Shown here one piece after another: positions 17,370-26,695 of a stretch of 64,000 nt of DNA. A program made the translations under genes and the position numbers. The stretch is from Candidatus Ichthyocystis hellenicum. GTDB lineage: Bacteria; Pseudomonadota; Gammaproteobacteria; Burkholderiales; 2013Ark19i. The stretch lies in the NCBI RefSeq assembly GCF_001460935.1, contig NZ_LN906597.1:1649773-1713772 (forward strand), read 5' to 3'. The notes below the pieces were generated by a model. That model ran no database searches, was not told where the DNA came from, and was given only the letters and a program-made list of their open reading frames with translations. Position 1 is the first letter of the stretch; every line of letters starts with the position of its first letter.

Positions 17370-18553
17370 ATGATTAACCAATTTTCTCCTCCATGCTCCT
17401 ATGATTACGACGCAAAAATAAAAAATGAAAATCAGATTTGCAAAGATCCTGTTCCTGCCAATATCAATACTGATATCTTGTTAGAAATAATTAAAATGAA
17501 TGAAATTTTCAGGAGCATCAACAACCCGCTCACACCTCCACTGATTGAAGCCGTACCTATCCCCAATTGTAAACGTTGGGAGTCAAAAATTGAAATAGGA
17601 TTTAATCAGATGATTAATACCTTTCTTGCTTCATTTGCAGATAAACTGGTTGAAATTAATAGTGGATCCTGGGAGAAAAAAAAGAATTTTTATCTGCTAT
17701 TTCTATGGAAACAGGATGGATTTATCCGTTTACAGGACTTAATGACTTAACAATAAAATTTGTAAATGAAAAAGTTATGAAAGTAGTATCTGAATATGTT
17801 AAAGAAGAAATAATAGACCTAGTTAAAAATGATTCTAGAAATTATGATGAGATTAAGAAACTAATAGCCAAAAAAGTGGAAGAAAGCATATTTGAAAAAG
17901 ACAATTCATTAGAGTTGGTAAGTATTATATCTAGCAGACTTAGTGAATTCGATGAAATGCGGCAACTTAAAAAACACATGGAAATGAATCACCTCCCTAT
18001 ATTTGTCGATCTCTATCGCAGTCATATAAAAGAAAATTACTCATTCATAATATCAAGGTTTGTTGAAATATTTGATGATTTAGCACTAGACGAAGAATGT
18101 TGGATGTCATTTGCATTTGATGAATTTTTTGGTGAAATGATAATGAGAAATAAATCTGGACCATTAAGGGATATTGTTATTCTAACAACACACTACTCAA
18201 AAAGACTACTACATGAATTATCATCAAAAACTGAATTATTCATCACAAATGACTCAGAAGATGAAAATGAAGATAATATCGGACCAAAATTATCTGATGA
18301 GTTTAAAAAATTTATCATGCAATCACAAAAAGAATTAGAAGATAAGATTAAGAAATTTTTGACAGAGAGTGACACCATAGTAGTAGAAAATAATATGGTT
18401 ACTCTATGTAAAGAAAGTTTTATGAAAAAAATATTATGTTGCTCCGCAGAATATTTGAAGAAAAAACTTATACTTATATTAGGTTCTAGGAAAAAACTCC
18501 CCTGTTCAAACTTAACTAGGAATACAATCCATGCCTACACGAATTTATCATGA
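17370..18553 (+). pseudogene. Family A paralog 10, frameshifted at a poly-A tract
   Basis: A complete family A gene split into two frames. Frame 1 starts at ATG 17370 (MINQFSPPCSYDYD, family-like; an in-frame ATG at 17334 adds 12 unrelated residues) and covers the CKRWESKIE and FADKLVEINSGS boxes; it runs out of register after WEKKKNF and stops at 17750. The correct continuation (SAISMETGWIYPF onwards) is in the frame ending at 18553, with FVDLYRSHIKENYSFII, DEECWMSFAFDEFFGEMIM and VVENNMVTLCKES. The break falls in an A8 run (17676-17683); nine A, or one added base, would restore the gene. No other damage is seen, so it is recent, reversible or a sequencing error. Confidence 0.85.
17676..17683 (+). 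repeat. A8 tract at the frameshift
   Basis: Eight A where the frame needs one more base. Paralogs 2, 3, 4 and 6 carry an A8 tract at the same codons (EEKKE) and are in frame there. Confidence 0.8.
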
Positions 18554-18788
18554 ATGTGAGTCACAATTTTTTCATTACGTAAGTAGTACGCGGTGATTAA
18601 ATTATAAGTAAATCACAACATACCTTTTTATGCATAAATAATAAATATGAAAGACTTCCTTTTCAAAAGTAGATACTATGGTAACGTCTTGGAATATTTT
18701 TTCATTTGGACGGATAACTTAACTCTGCAGTTAGAGTTATATCATTATTTGAAAATGTTTCACGTGGGTTTCTTATGTGTGTATGTAT

Positions 18789-19991
18789 ATGATTATTCAA
18801 CCTACCTCATCGTGCGATTGTGCGTATTCTTGTTCCACGACTCAGAATGAAGAGGCGGAACCTTGCGACGCACTTTCTGCTGGCAATCTAACTCTAAATG
18901 AGTCACTATTATCCATAGTCAAAGAAAAACAATATTACAGGTACGGAAGTACCGATCTCGTAATGCGTGAACTATCACCATTACTTCATAATCCAGATTT
19001 TATTCCCTACTATAAAAAGTGGAAATTCATGATTGATCATGAATTTGGATCAATCATTAATGTCTCTCTCAGTTTGTTTGCAAATAAATTAGCTGAGCTG
19101 TCTTGCGGATCTATATCCGAGAAAAAATTATTCTTGTCAGTAATTTCTAGAATCAAACTAAATGTTCCGTTTGTGAAGACTAGAAGCATAACTACGTCCT
19201 TTATAAGTAGTAAAATTGAAAAAGCAGTACGTTTCTATGCGGGAAAAGAAGTAGGAAACGTAATTAATACAGGTAGTAACAATTATGGAAATCTTAGAAC
19301 AATCATACTTAGAAAAGCTAGAAGTGCTTTGCTTGAAGAAAATAACATTTCAAAATTAATCAAATACATCTCAAATATGATTTGTGAATTCCATGAAAAA
19401 AAACAATATAAAGAATATTTTGAGAACAAATTTTCATCACATTTTGATGCAAAAAAAACACCCTTTGCCGAATTTACGGATCTGTACTGTAGCCATATGG
19501 AAGAAGATACTGATATTCTTTCAAAATCCATCGATATACTTCACAATATAGGCCAGAATGAGGAATGCTGCATGTCGTTTGCGTTCAGTACCTTTCTAGG
19601 AAATACCATGTTTTATCATGAGGCTAAAGTCCTAAATTCAATTCTTATTCATGCCACAGATGACTTAATAATATCACTGAAAGAGCTATTATACTCAGGA
19701 AAAGTTGAAATTTTTGGTGAAAATGACAAAACAACCCCCTACCCTTGCTCCACTATTTTTGGTGAACGTGAGACAGGAAACAAAAATCCTTACTCCAACG
19801 AGTTGAAAAAATTTTTCTTCGATGCACAGGAATACCTAAAAGGAATAATAGAGAAATTTTTGTTAAGTAATGACGTCGTAATAATAGATAGAGACAAAAT
19901 TGCTACCTGTGATAAATATTTTAGGGATGAAATAGTAAGATCTTCTCTAAGATACTTGAGGTTGGAACTTCACTCATGTATCAAAATATGA
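18789..19991 (+). CDS. Family A paralog 11, last of the array
   Basis: 400-aa protein of unknown function. The frame is open from GTG 18777 with ATG at 18783 and 18789; the last gives MIIQPTSSCDCAYSCS, which fits the family start. Boxes: YKKWKFMIDHEF, FANKLAELSCGS with ISEKKLFLS, LIKYISNMI, FAEFTDLYCSHMEEDTDILS, NEECCMSFAFSTFLGNTMF, and VIIDRDKIATCDKY. It is the most diverged member: the YPFKMIND box is reduced to VPFVKTRSI. The GTG and upstream ATG also sit in-frame, so the exact start is uncertain. Confidence 0.9.
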   Translation: MIIQPTSSCDCAYSCSTTQNEEAEPCDALSAGNLTLNESLLSIVKEKQYYRYGSTDLVMRELSPLLHNPDFIPYYKKWKFMIDHEFGSIINVSLSLFANKLAELSCGSISEKKLFLSVISRIKLNVPFVKTRSITTSFISSKIEKAVRFYAGKEVGNVINTGSNNYGNLRTIILRKARSALLEENNISKLIKYISNMICEFHEKKQYKEYFENKFSSHFDAKKTPFAEFTDLYCSHMEEDTDILSKSIDILHNIGQNEECCMSFAFSTFLGNTMFYHEAKVLNSILIHATDDLIISLKELLYSGKVEIFGENDKTTPYPCSTIFGERETGNKNPYSNELKKFFFDAQEYLKGIIEKFLLSNDVVIIDRDKIATCDKYFRDEIVRSSLRYLRLELHSCIKI

Positions 19992-20175
19992 TGCAGAACA
20001 AATAAACAATTATTCCCTTGAAATAAAACTAAATCTTAAAATCAATAAACGGGAATAACAGTTTCTTATGTCTGTTTGTATAGCAAATAATGATTTATAA
20101 TTGACATCTACTATTGACAAATTACACTAAATCTCCACATAAGTTAACTATCTGTTGTTAAATAAAAATTGGTGA

Positions 20176-20200
20176 AATGTACACTTTATAAATGTACATT
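20176..20200. promoter_or_regulatory. Inverted repeat between the family A array and the core genes
   Basis: AATGTACA and TGTACATT, 8-bp arms separated by nine bases. It lies in the 564-bp gene-free stretch 19992-20555. May be an operator or the stem of a terminator for paralog 11. Nothing else is recognised in this stretch. Confidence 0.35.
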
Positions 20201-20555
20201 CATACTTACTACAGCAGGGTGTAGAATACATGAAATTCATCCATTAAATATATGAGGTTAAAACTTAATAACTATTATTGATACAAAATGACAAGTAGTT
20301 TTTTATATCTACAAAGGATAAAGTTTATTTGCTAATCTGAGGTGGTAATAAATAATACGATCTTGGATAAAAACTTACATAAATATAAATACCAATGTTT
20401 GTATTGACTATTTCCAATGCGTTGCCTTAGAATCCCAGTTGCTGTAGACAGTAATCGTACCCTGATCCTTACAAACATAAGTTGTGGCAATAAGAACAGT
20501 TATGTAGCATAGTAAATTAAGAGATCAAGAGGTGGGTGTATCTCACGAGGAAATT

Positions 20556-21035
20556 ATGATAAATAGAGCAAGCTATGGTAGAGCGTCTTTGCATAATAGG
20601 GGTAATAAGAAAGGTAAGAATGCAATAAGAAAAGCAGTAAAAGTTGAAAGCAGTAAATTAATTAAGGTGGAATTGTCTCAGCTCCTGGATGCAGATGCCA
20701 ACCCCGTGGCAGACATACGGCATCCAGAAACAAATGTGTCACCACGTGTTAATCATACTCAAGAAAATCACACACAATCACCTAAATGGAGAAAAATAAT
20801 TACCGGTCATCCCTGCGGATTGATAGGATTTGGGTTGTCATCAATTGGGGTTGGAATATATGCAAGCTCTATTTATCAGCAGGTATATCACTACTCTGAG
20901 GAAAATAAATTTAGGATCATTGTTCAAACATTCATAGCAATTTTTATAATGTCTATATCGGCATTAATGATAGGACTCTCTGATTTGTCTCAAAAACATA
21001 ACGATACGACAAGTGCTAATACAAAAGATTTATAA
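20556..21035 (+). CDS. Small protein with paired membrane helices (1)
   Basis: 159-aa protein, not recognised. ATG 20556 is preceded by GAGGAAATT, a good ribosome site, and is preferred over the in-frame GTG at 20532. Residues 1-85 are polar and basic (RGNKKGKNAIRK), then two hydrophobic segments at about 86-108 and 120-142 separated by a short polar hairpin, then a polar tail. The start MINR resembles the family A start but the rest does not. The next gene has the same plan, 39 bp downstream, and is probably in the same transcript. Paired helices with a short loop are the layout of chlamydial inclusion-membrane proteins, which is only an analogy of topology. Confidence 0.8.
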   Translation: MINRASYGRASLHNRGNKKGKNAIRKAVKVESSKLIKVELSQLLDADANPVADIRHPETNVSPRVNHTQENHTQSPKWRKIITGHPCGLIGFGLSSIGVGIYASSIYQQVYHYSEENKFRIIVQTFIAIFIMSISALMIGLSDLSQKHNDTTSANTKDL

Positions 21036-21074
21036 GCATTGTATTTGATAAACTAATAAATAGGGGGGTATTAT

Positions 21075-21518
21075 ATGGTAAGAGCTGGAACAGCCAGTGG
21101 GGCTAGTGATTTGCATCCTAGTCAATCTATCAGTTCAGAACAAATTAGAAAAGCTATCATTAGATTGAGAAAAAATAGAAATGCCAATTCTCAAAAAAAC
21201 AGCATATTGGGAAAGTTATCACAACTAAAATCAGGCCTATGTATGTTTACAAAAATGGCGTTCGCTATTTCTTGTATGGGAATAGGATCCGCACTTTCTT
21301 CGTATTCACAGGTATCCATTATTAGCAAGCTAATTGAGTATTCTTCATTAGAGGATGAAGAATTGGGGGATAACGACCTCCCTCTGGATCAGTTATTGGT
21401 AACCTCTGCAATAGCCATGATAGGATCTCAAATAACATTATTCGGACAAGAATTGATACTAAGAACTTATTTCCCTAATGAGTATGAACGTATCGAAGAG
21501 AGCACCCATTCTTCATAG
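21075..21518 (+). CDS. Small protein with paired membrane helices (2)
   Basis: 147-aa protein, not recognised. ATG follows AGGGGGGTATTAT, a strong ribosome site. Basic N-terminal part (IRKAIIRLRKNR, 24-35), a hydrophobic segment at about 55-78 (FAISCMGIGSALSS), an acidic loop (LEDEELGDND, 92-101) and a second hydrophobic segment at about 105-126, then an acidic tail. Gene order, spacing and topology suggest it works with, or duplicates the role of, the preceding gene. No signal peptide. Confidence 0.8.
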   Translation: MVRAGTASGASDLHPSQSISSEQIRKAIIRLRKNRNANSQKNSILGKLSQLKSGLCMFTKMAFAISCMGIGSALSSYSQVSIISKLIEYSSLEDEELGDNDLPLDQLLVTSAIAMIGSQITLFGQELILRTYFPNEYERIEESTHSS

Positions 21519-21590
21519 GAAAAAGAAAAATTAACTAAAAAATAATATCGGCTAGTTAAATGCCATTGTGATAATCCATTATTTAGTCCT

Positions 21591-21607
21591 CCATCTCAAG
21601 CAGATGG
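21591..21607. terminator. Hairpin between convergent genes
   Basis: CCATCT-CAAGC-AGATGG, 6-bp stem, between the convergent ends at 21518 and 21659. A second imperfect hairpin (ATGGAGGTGATCATCTC with ATCTCCAT) follows at about 21636-21660. Neither has a U-run. Confidence 0.3.
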
Positions 21608-21658
21608 TAAGAGTAAATGAATACCGTTAGTATAATGGAGGTGATCATCTCATCTCCA

Positions 21659-22381
21659 TTACATATTGCGGCTAATCATGTTATTTATGTAATGATGATG
21701 TGTCACCTTCATTGGGAGCTCTTGCAATGATTTTCCTAGTTTACGACAAACTAAAACCCATACAACTATAGGAGTGACGTGCCTTTTAACACTACGTCCG
21801 CGGTGGCAAAACAAATCACCTAACACCGAATTAATAGAATTCATTACTTCCTCTTCAGAAACGAAACACCTATAACTCTCACCACGGTTGCTACTGTTAC
21901 GTCCCAAAATAATATAGGAACGGTCACGAAAAATTCTCAACCTATCAGTAATTTCATCTAAAGTCTTCTTTTTTTGCAGAGCCATTCTAGGCTTTTGACT
22001 TATATGCACGCCCTTTAAAAAATCAATCTTACGGAATCTATTCAACGCTTCTATCAACTGGCACTCAATATCATGTATTGCCAAAACAAGACTCCCAGCA
22101 AAATACGCACTTTTTTCCTTGATACGACCAATCTGCATCAAAATATCATTTATGGAATTAATATGAGTAATAATGTCACGAGACTTCTTTGATATAGAAA
22201 ATCTGCAGTCATCAACTGTACTGTCTACAAGATTTCCTAAAATAGCGACTGAATTCAAACACTCCTCCAACGAGCTAACCTTAATATCATCAGACATATT
22301 GAGACGGAAGGTGCTGCTACTGACTTCATCTGGGAACTCTCCTAAAGAGAAAGATTCTTTCGGCTGGGAATTACATGACAT
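21659..22381 (-). CDS. Hypothetical protein, 240 aa
   Basis: Not recognised. ATG 22381 has GGAG six bases upstream and is preferred; in-frame ATG 22393 and TTG 22399 would add four or six residues. The protein has a polar N terminus, a central helical part rich in Ile/Leu with basic patches (KKKTLDEITDRLRIFRDR, about 138-155), and a basic C terminus ending in HHHYINNMISRNM. No signal peptide; a weakly hydrophobic stretch VTPIVVWVLVC near 204-214. It is convergent with the two small membrane genes and divergent from tgt. It lacks the boxes of families A and B. Confidence 0.7.
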   Translation of the reverse strand: MSCNSQPKESFSLGEFPDEVSSSTFRLNMSDDIKVSSLEECLNSVAILGNLVDSTVDDCRFSISKKSRDIITHINSINDILMQIGRIKEKSAYFAGSLVLAIHDIECQLIEALNRFRKIDFLKGVHISQKPRMALQKKKTLDEITDRLRIFRDRSYIILGRNSSNRGESYRCFVSEEEVMNSINSVLGDLFCHRGRSVKRHVTPIVVWVLVCRKLGKSLQELPMKVTHHHYINNMISRNM

Positions 22382-22548
22382 CTCATTCTCCATCTTCAAG
22401 GAACCAACATAGGCGTAAAGTTAGTCATATTTTTTAGTAGTTAATTCCAGTAATTTTTTAAAATCTATTATTTACTATCTACACCTATTATGTGATAGTT
22501 AAACTTGGTATATATTTTTACAATTTTTTAATTTTAGTATCGAGTTCT

Positions 22549-23712
22549 ATGGCTACAATATTTAGATCTACTGTGCTTTACCAACACAAACGCCTTCCAG
22601 CTAGGATAATGGAAGTAGTTACCCCCCATGGTAAATTTGAAACACCTACTTTCATGCCAGTAGGAACTCGAGCAGCTATAAATGGAATTCAGCAAAAAGA
22701 CTTACAAAATACTGACACGACTATAATACTTGGCGGCAACACATACCACATGCTAAACTCCCCCGGCATGGATGCAATACGCATCTGCGGAGGGATGCAC
22801 GAATTCATGAACTGGAATGGCCCTATGTTAACCGATAGCGGTGGATTCCAGGTTTTTAGTATATCGAAAAAATCACCTAAAAAATGCCGTATAGACGATA
22901 CAGGGGCACGATTTCAACAGAACGACGGAAAAATAATTAATCTCTCTCCCAAAACCTCCATATTGACCCAAAAAATCATAGGAGCAGACATAATAATGGC
23001 TTTTGATGAGTGCACAACTCACTCTGATAATCGTGAGGAATCATTAAGAGCACTAAACAGAACTCATCGCTGGCTTTCTGAATCCCGGGAAACGCATGAG
23101 TACCAGCCATTTTCCGAATATGGAAACCATCAGGCGTTCTTCGGCATCATTCAAGGGGGGTATTTTCGCGATTTACGAGAACAATCAACACAATTCATCC
23201 TAGATATGGAAACAGATGGTATTGCAATCGGTGGAGAAGTAATTGGATCTGACATGAATGCCACCGAGGAAATAATAAGCTGGATAATGCCACAACTACC
23301 AACAAACAAAGTCCGGTACACGATGGGAGTAGGACTGAACCCTTGTGATTTAATCGCAGTGGTAAAAAGAGGAATAGACATGTTTGATTGCGTAGCTCCA
23401 ACAAGAAATGCAAGACACGGGGCACTTTACCACGGACACCCAAAAATCAAGGATGATTGGGTAACATTCGACACAAAAAACATAGCAGAAGGAAGATTAC
23501 TAATAAAAAAGGGGGAATACGCAAGAGACGAGCGACCAATACTGGAAGATTGCTCATGCACAACATGTAGAAACTATAGTAGATCTTACCTTCACTACCT
23601 TTTCAAAAGCAAACAAACGATGTACAACACCTTATCAGGAATACACAACATACATGTCATGCAGAATGTGTGCAGGAAAATGAGAGAAATTATAAAACAA
23701 AACTCATACTAA
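22549..23712 (+). CDS. tgt: tRNA-guanine transglycosylase (queuine tRNA-ribosyltransferase)
   Basis: Exchanges guanine 34 in the anticodon of GUN tRNAs (Tyr, His, Asn, Asp) for preQ1, a step of queuosine synthesis, in the cytosol. Seen in the 387-aa sequence: GGNTYHML (62-69), TDSGGFQVF with the base-binding Asp96, FDECT (152-156), [12 protein letters not shown] with the nucleophile Asp280, and zinc ligands Cys335, Cys337, Cys340 (CSCTTC) and His366. The length is normal for the bacterial enzyme. The frame is open from 22492, but the ATG at 22549 starts the conserved protein; only a weak GAG precedes it. The 3' end overlaps accA by 4 bp, tail to tail. Confidence 0.97.
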   Translation: MATIFRSTVLYQHKRLPARIMEVVTPHGKFETPTFMPVGTRAAINGIQQKDLQNTDTTIILGGNTYHMLNSPGMDAIRICGGMHEFMNWNGPMLTDSGGFQVFSISKKSPKKCRIDDTGARFQQNDGKIINLSPKTSILTQKIIGADIIMAFDECTTHSDNREESLRALNRTHRWLSESRETHEYQPFSEYGNHQAFFGIIQGGYFRDLREQSTQFILDMETDGIAIGGEVIGSDMNATEEIISWIMPQLPTNKVRYTMGVGLNPCDLIAVVKRGIDMFDCVAPTRNARHGALYHGHPKIKDDWVTFDTKNIAEGRLLIKKGEYARDERPILEDCSCTTCRNYSRSYLHYLFKSKQTMYNTLSGIHNIHVMQNVCRKMREIIKQNSY

Positions 23713-24683
23713 GATTTGGTCTTGAATCGCCCATAGTTAACCAATCGCTGCATGCGCCGCTCTTTCAAGGCATCTATGCTGTACTTGCCGCAGTCCTTAA
23801 GGGAATCAATCAAAGATTTCTTAAGAATCGTAGCCATCTTAGTTGGATCTCTATGAGCCCCGGCCAGTGGCTCCGGTATAACCTTGTCAATAAGCTTCAT
23901 AGATTTCAAACAATCAGCAGTTATGCCTAAATTTTCAGCTGCTATATCAGCTCGATTCTGATCCTTCCACAGGATGGCAGCACAACCCTCAGGAGAAATA
24001 ACGGAGTATACAGAATACTGTAACATCATAACAACATCAGCCACTGATATGGCTAAAGCACCACCTGATCCACCCTCACCAATAACAGTAGTCAGTATGG
24101 GAACACTCAAATTACACATCTCATATATATTCCTGCCAATAGCCTCTGACTGTCCACGCTCCTCTGCATCAATACCGGGATATGCCCCAGGAGTATCTAC
24201 AAAGGTAATAACCGGCAAACTAAAGCGCTCAGCTAACTTCATCAACCTCAAAGCCTTACGATATCCTTCCGGACGAGTCATCCCAAAATTTCTTAACACC
24301 TTCTCCTTGGTATCTCTACCTTTCTGATGACCTACCACCATTACAGACCTACCTGAAATCCTGGCCAAACCACCAACAATGGATAAATCATCAGAAAAAT
24401 GACGATCACCATGCAATTCTTCAAACTCATCGAAAATGGCAGAAATGTAGTACATAGTGTACGGACGACTAGGATGACGAGCCACTTGAGTAGTCTGCCA
24501 GGGAGTAAGCTGGTTATAAATTTGCTTAGCCAAAACATCAGCCTTCTTCTGCAATCGATCTATTTCCTCAGAAATATCAACAGCAGAACCACCCTGCATG
24601 TAGCGAAGCTCATCAATTTTGCCCTCCAACTCAAGCAGCGGACGCTCAAAATCCAGCGCCACCCATTTTGATGCAGAAGACAT
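23709..24683 (-). CDS. accA: Acetyl-CoA carboxylase carboxyltransferase subunit alpha
   Basis: Forms with AccD the carboxyltransferase that moves the carboxyl group from biotinylated AccB to acetyl-CoA, the first committed step of fatty acid synthesis. The 324 aa contain the usual N-terminal [15 protein letters not shown] helix, the conserved [11 protein letters not shown] and [16 protein letters not shown] segments, [30 protein letters not shown] and [12 protein letters not shown]. Full length. Ribosome site AAGGAG lies four bases before ATG and overlaps the efp stop codon, so accA is the second gene of an efp-accA operon with coupled translation likely. Confidence 0.98.
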   Translation of the reverse strand: MSSASKWVALDFERPLLELEGKIDELRYMQGGSAVDISEEIDRLQKKADVLAKQIYNQLTPWQTTQVARHPSRPYTMYYISAIFDEFEELHGDRHFSDDLSIVGGLARISGRSVMVVGHQKGRDTKEKVLRNFGMTRPEGYRKALRLMKLAERFSLPVITFVDTPGAYPGIDAEERGQSEAIGRNIYEMCNLSVPILTTVIGEGGSGGALAISVADVVMMLQYSVYSVISPEGCAAILWKDQNRADIAAENLGITADCLKSMKLIDKVIPEPLAGAHRDPTKMATILKKSLIDSLKDCGKYSIDALKERRMQRLVNYGRFKTKS

Positions 24684-24687
24684 AATG

Positions 24688-24693
24688 CTCCTT
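24688..24693 (-). promoter_or_regulatory. accA ribosome binding site overlapping efp stop
   Basis: AAGGAG on the minus strand, overlapping the TAA of efp by two bases and four bases before the accA ATG. Confidence 0.8.
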
Positions 24694-25258
24694 AAATGCT
24701 ATTGTTAACACGTCGACGGAATTCGCCGGTCCTGGTGTCGATTTCTATTCTGTCACCAATTTCACAAAAAGAGGCAACCTGAAGCTCATGACCGGTTGAA
24801 ATTGTAGCCATTTTCATCAGCTTACCTGTGGTATCCCCACGAATTACTTGCTCAGTATAAGTGATTTCTAACACAATGGTCTGAGGTAATTCAACAGAAA
24901 TAGCCAAATCATTAAAAAAAGTCAACGAACAATCCATCCCCTCCACGAGAAAATGAACAACATTAGATAGATCAGAAACAGAAATCTCATATTGATTATA
25001 TTTTTCATCTATAAAAACGTACATGTCATCCTGTCGGTATGAGAAAATGCACTGTCTTTTCTCCAGTATAACCACTTGAAGACGATCGTCAGCCTTATAT
25101 ACGGTCTCAGAGATAGCACCAGTCAACAAATTCTTGAGCTTCATCTTCACAACAGAGGCCAAACATCCAGGGCTGTAGTACTCAGCTCGTTGAATAACCA
25201 AAGGACTATCCTTAACAAGAATCACATTACCAACGCGTAACTCCTGAGCCATCTTCAT
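24692..25258 (-). CDS. efp: Translation elongation factor P
   Basis: Relieves ribosome stalling at proline stretches by binding between the P and E sites. The 188 aa start [13 protein letters not shown] at ATG 25258, with GAGGTG upstream; 13 further in-frame residues to 25297 are unlikely to be used. Domain I has [12 protein letters not shown] and VYKADD; domain III has [29 protein letters not shown]. These fit betaproteobacterial EF-P closely. Odd: the loop tip that carries modified Arg32 in that group (SGRNS) or Lys34 in E. coli (PGKGQ) reads SPGCLAS, so residue 32 is Cys. Neither EarP-type rhamnosylation of Arg nor EpmA-type lysylation would have its target. Operon with accA. Confidence 0.97.
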   Translation of the reverse strand: MKMAQELRVGNVILVKDSPLVIQRAEYYSPGCLASVVKMKLKNLLTGAISETVYKADDRLQVVILEKRQCIFSYRQDDMYVFIDEKYNQYEISVSDLSNVVHFLVEGMDCSLTFFNDLAISVELPQTIVLEITYTEQVIRGDTTGKLMKMATISTGHELQVASFCEIGDRIEIDTRTGEFRRRVNNSI

Positions 25259-26695
25259 TACACACCTCTCAGAAAGTATAAAAAATAAAGTAAACAATAA
25301 TCCACAGCATTAAGCAAAATCACATCAACCGTAAATCGTAGACAAGTAAGCATATCTGCGAATAAATAAAATTATAACCAACTGCACAGATAAATGATGC
25401 ATATAATTAATAAACAATAACAAATTGACCATTAAACAGTACAGATAAGTATTATTACCACTTTGAAGTTAAAAAAATGAACATTATCTCAAAAAATTAC
25501 CCCTCCTCAATTACAACATCTAAAATATAATTTTCCATAAAACAAGAAAAAATGTATTCTGATAAGACAATCTTACAATCAGCTGATACTACCATCAAAG
25601 ATAATATAGGAAATATTGACGACAATAAAATATGATGTAAAACCTTTCCAGGCGTTCTTTTGAAAAAATATGGGCAAACCATCATTACATAGCTGTGAAA
25701 TAATATTCAACAGCAAAACAATCAACCAAATCAATGCCAATTAGGAAATTAATAAAAAAATTACATGCATTAACCGTGGAAACAATTTACACCACCAGTA
25801 ACCCATGCTAACACCAGTGTTAAATCCAATTAAAATCCAAAACTATGAGATATAATGCATTGTCAAAAACTCACTTACAAGTCAAAAACCTGAGATCACC
25901 ACCGTCTCTAATATACTGCAAGCAAATATGACTATCATCACACCATTTGCTGAAAAATAAATACTACAACTATTTAATAAATAATATAAAACATATTATT
26001 ATCACATCATCTAGCACAGATCTTACTTGCATTAGAAACATTACTAGGCACAATAAATTTTATCCTAGTATGGATGAAATTTATTGTAATCATCAACATA
26101 AAATTCACATATTAAAATCTATAAAATACTAACTGGAAAAATTAAATTCATAAGAAAAGATAGTAAAAAGTAAATATTATTGTTTAGAAAAATAATAATC
26201 ACATACCTGCAGTTTTATGTCTCCCTGGTGGTAATAATTTGATGTTACAACTATCTGGTGCATAACATCCAAAAAAATAGTAATTAATAAAAAAATTAAA
26301 CCACAAAACATGATAAAAAATTAGCGTTACTGCAATGTGCTCAATAAGTAAATATTTATGATATCCAGATATATACTATCTGAAAACAAATATAATTTAG
26401 AACTTAATATACATACATAGATAGTAGATAATTATCCTACGTACTCTACAAGTACCATGTGAGAGAGAAAATACACTTACCTTAATGGATCAACAACTCA
26501 CCATAAAAATTCAGCAATTATCAAGACATATTCATCAACAATCGCATATATAAATTGCATCACAGAGATTAATCATAAATCATTTAAAATATATGCCCTG
26601 ATTTCAAATAACCATAATTGAAGAAGGTATAGTTTATTTGCATCATATTCCCTATTAAGCTACCATGAGATGCAATGATAACTGGTGGGGAGTGT
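25259..26695. other. 1.4-kb stretch without a convincing gene
   Basis: Between the divergent efp and pyk starts. Two short open frames (25497-25685 minus and 25947-26132 plus) have no ribosome site or recognised product. A small palindrome TAACAC-CA-GTGTTA is at about 25809-25822. This stretch presumably contains the efp and pyk promoters, but I cannot place them. It is unusually long for the core block and may be a decayed gene. Confidence 0.5.

Noticed and set aside
18647-18850. 67-codon plus-strand frame in front of paralog 11
   Set aside because: It overlaps the start and first codons of paralog 11 in another frame and has no ribosome site; the family start at 18789 explains the region.
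22173-22412. 79-codon plus-strand frame opposite the 240-aa hypothetical gene
   Set aside because: Complementary to the start of the minus-strand gene, which has the better ribosome site and length.
25497-25685. 62-codon minus-strand hydrophobic frame upstream of efp
   Set aside because: No ribosome site and no recognisable relatives; hydrophobic antisense frames are common here by chance.
25947-26132. 61-codon plus-strand frame upstream of pyk
   Set aside because: No ribosome site; composition (Ile/His/Asn/Lys) is that of random AT-rich sequence.
25259-26695. tRNA or rRNA gene in the long spacer
   Set aside because: I found no cloverleaf-like arrangement with a T-loop GTTCGA-type sequence and no GC-rich stem region here or in the other long spacers.
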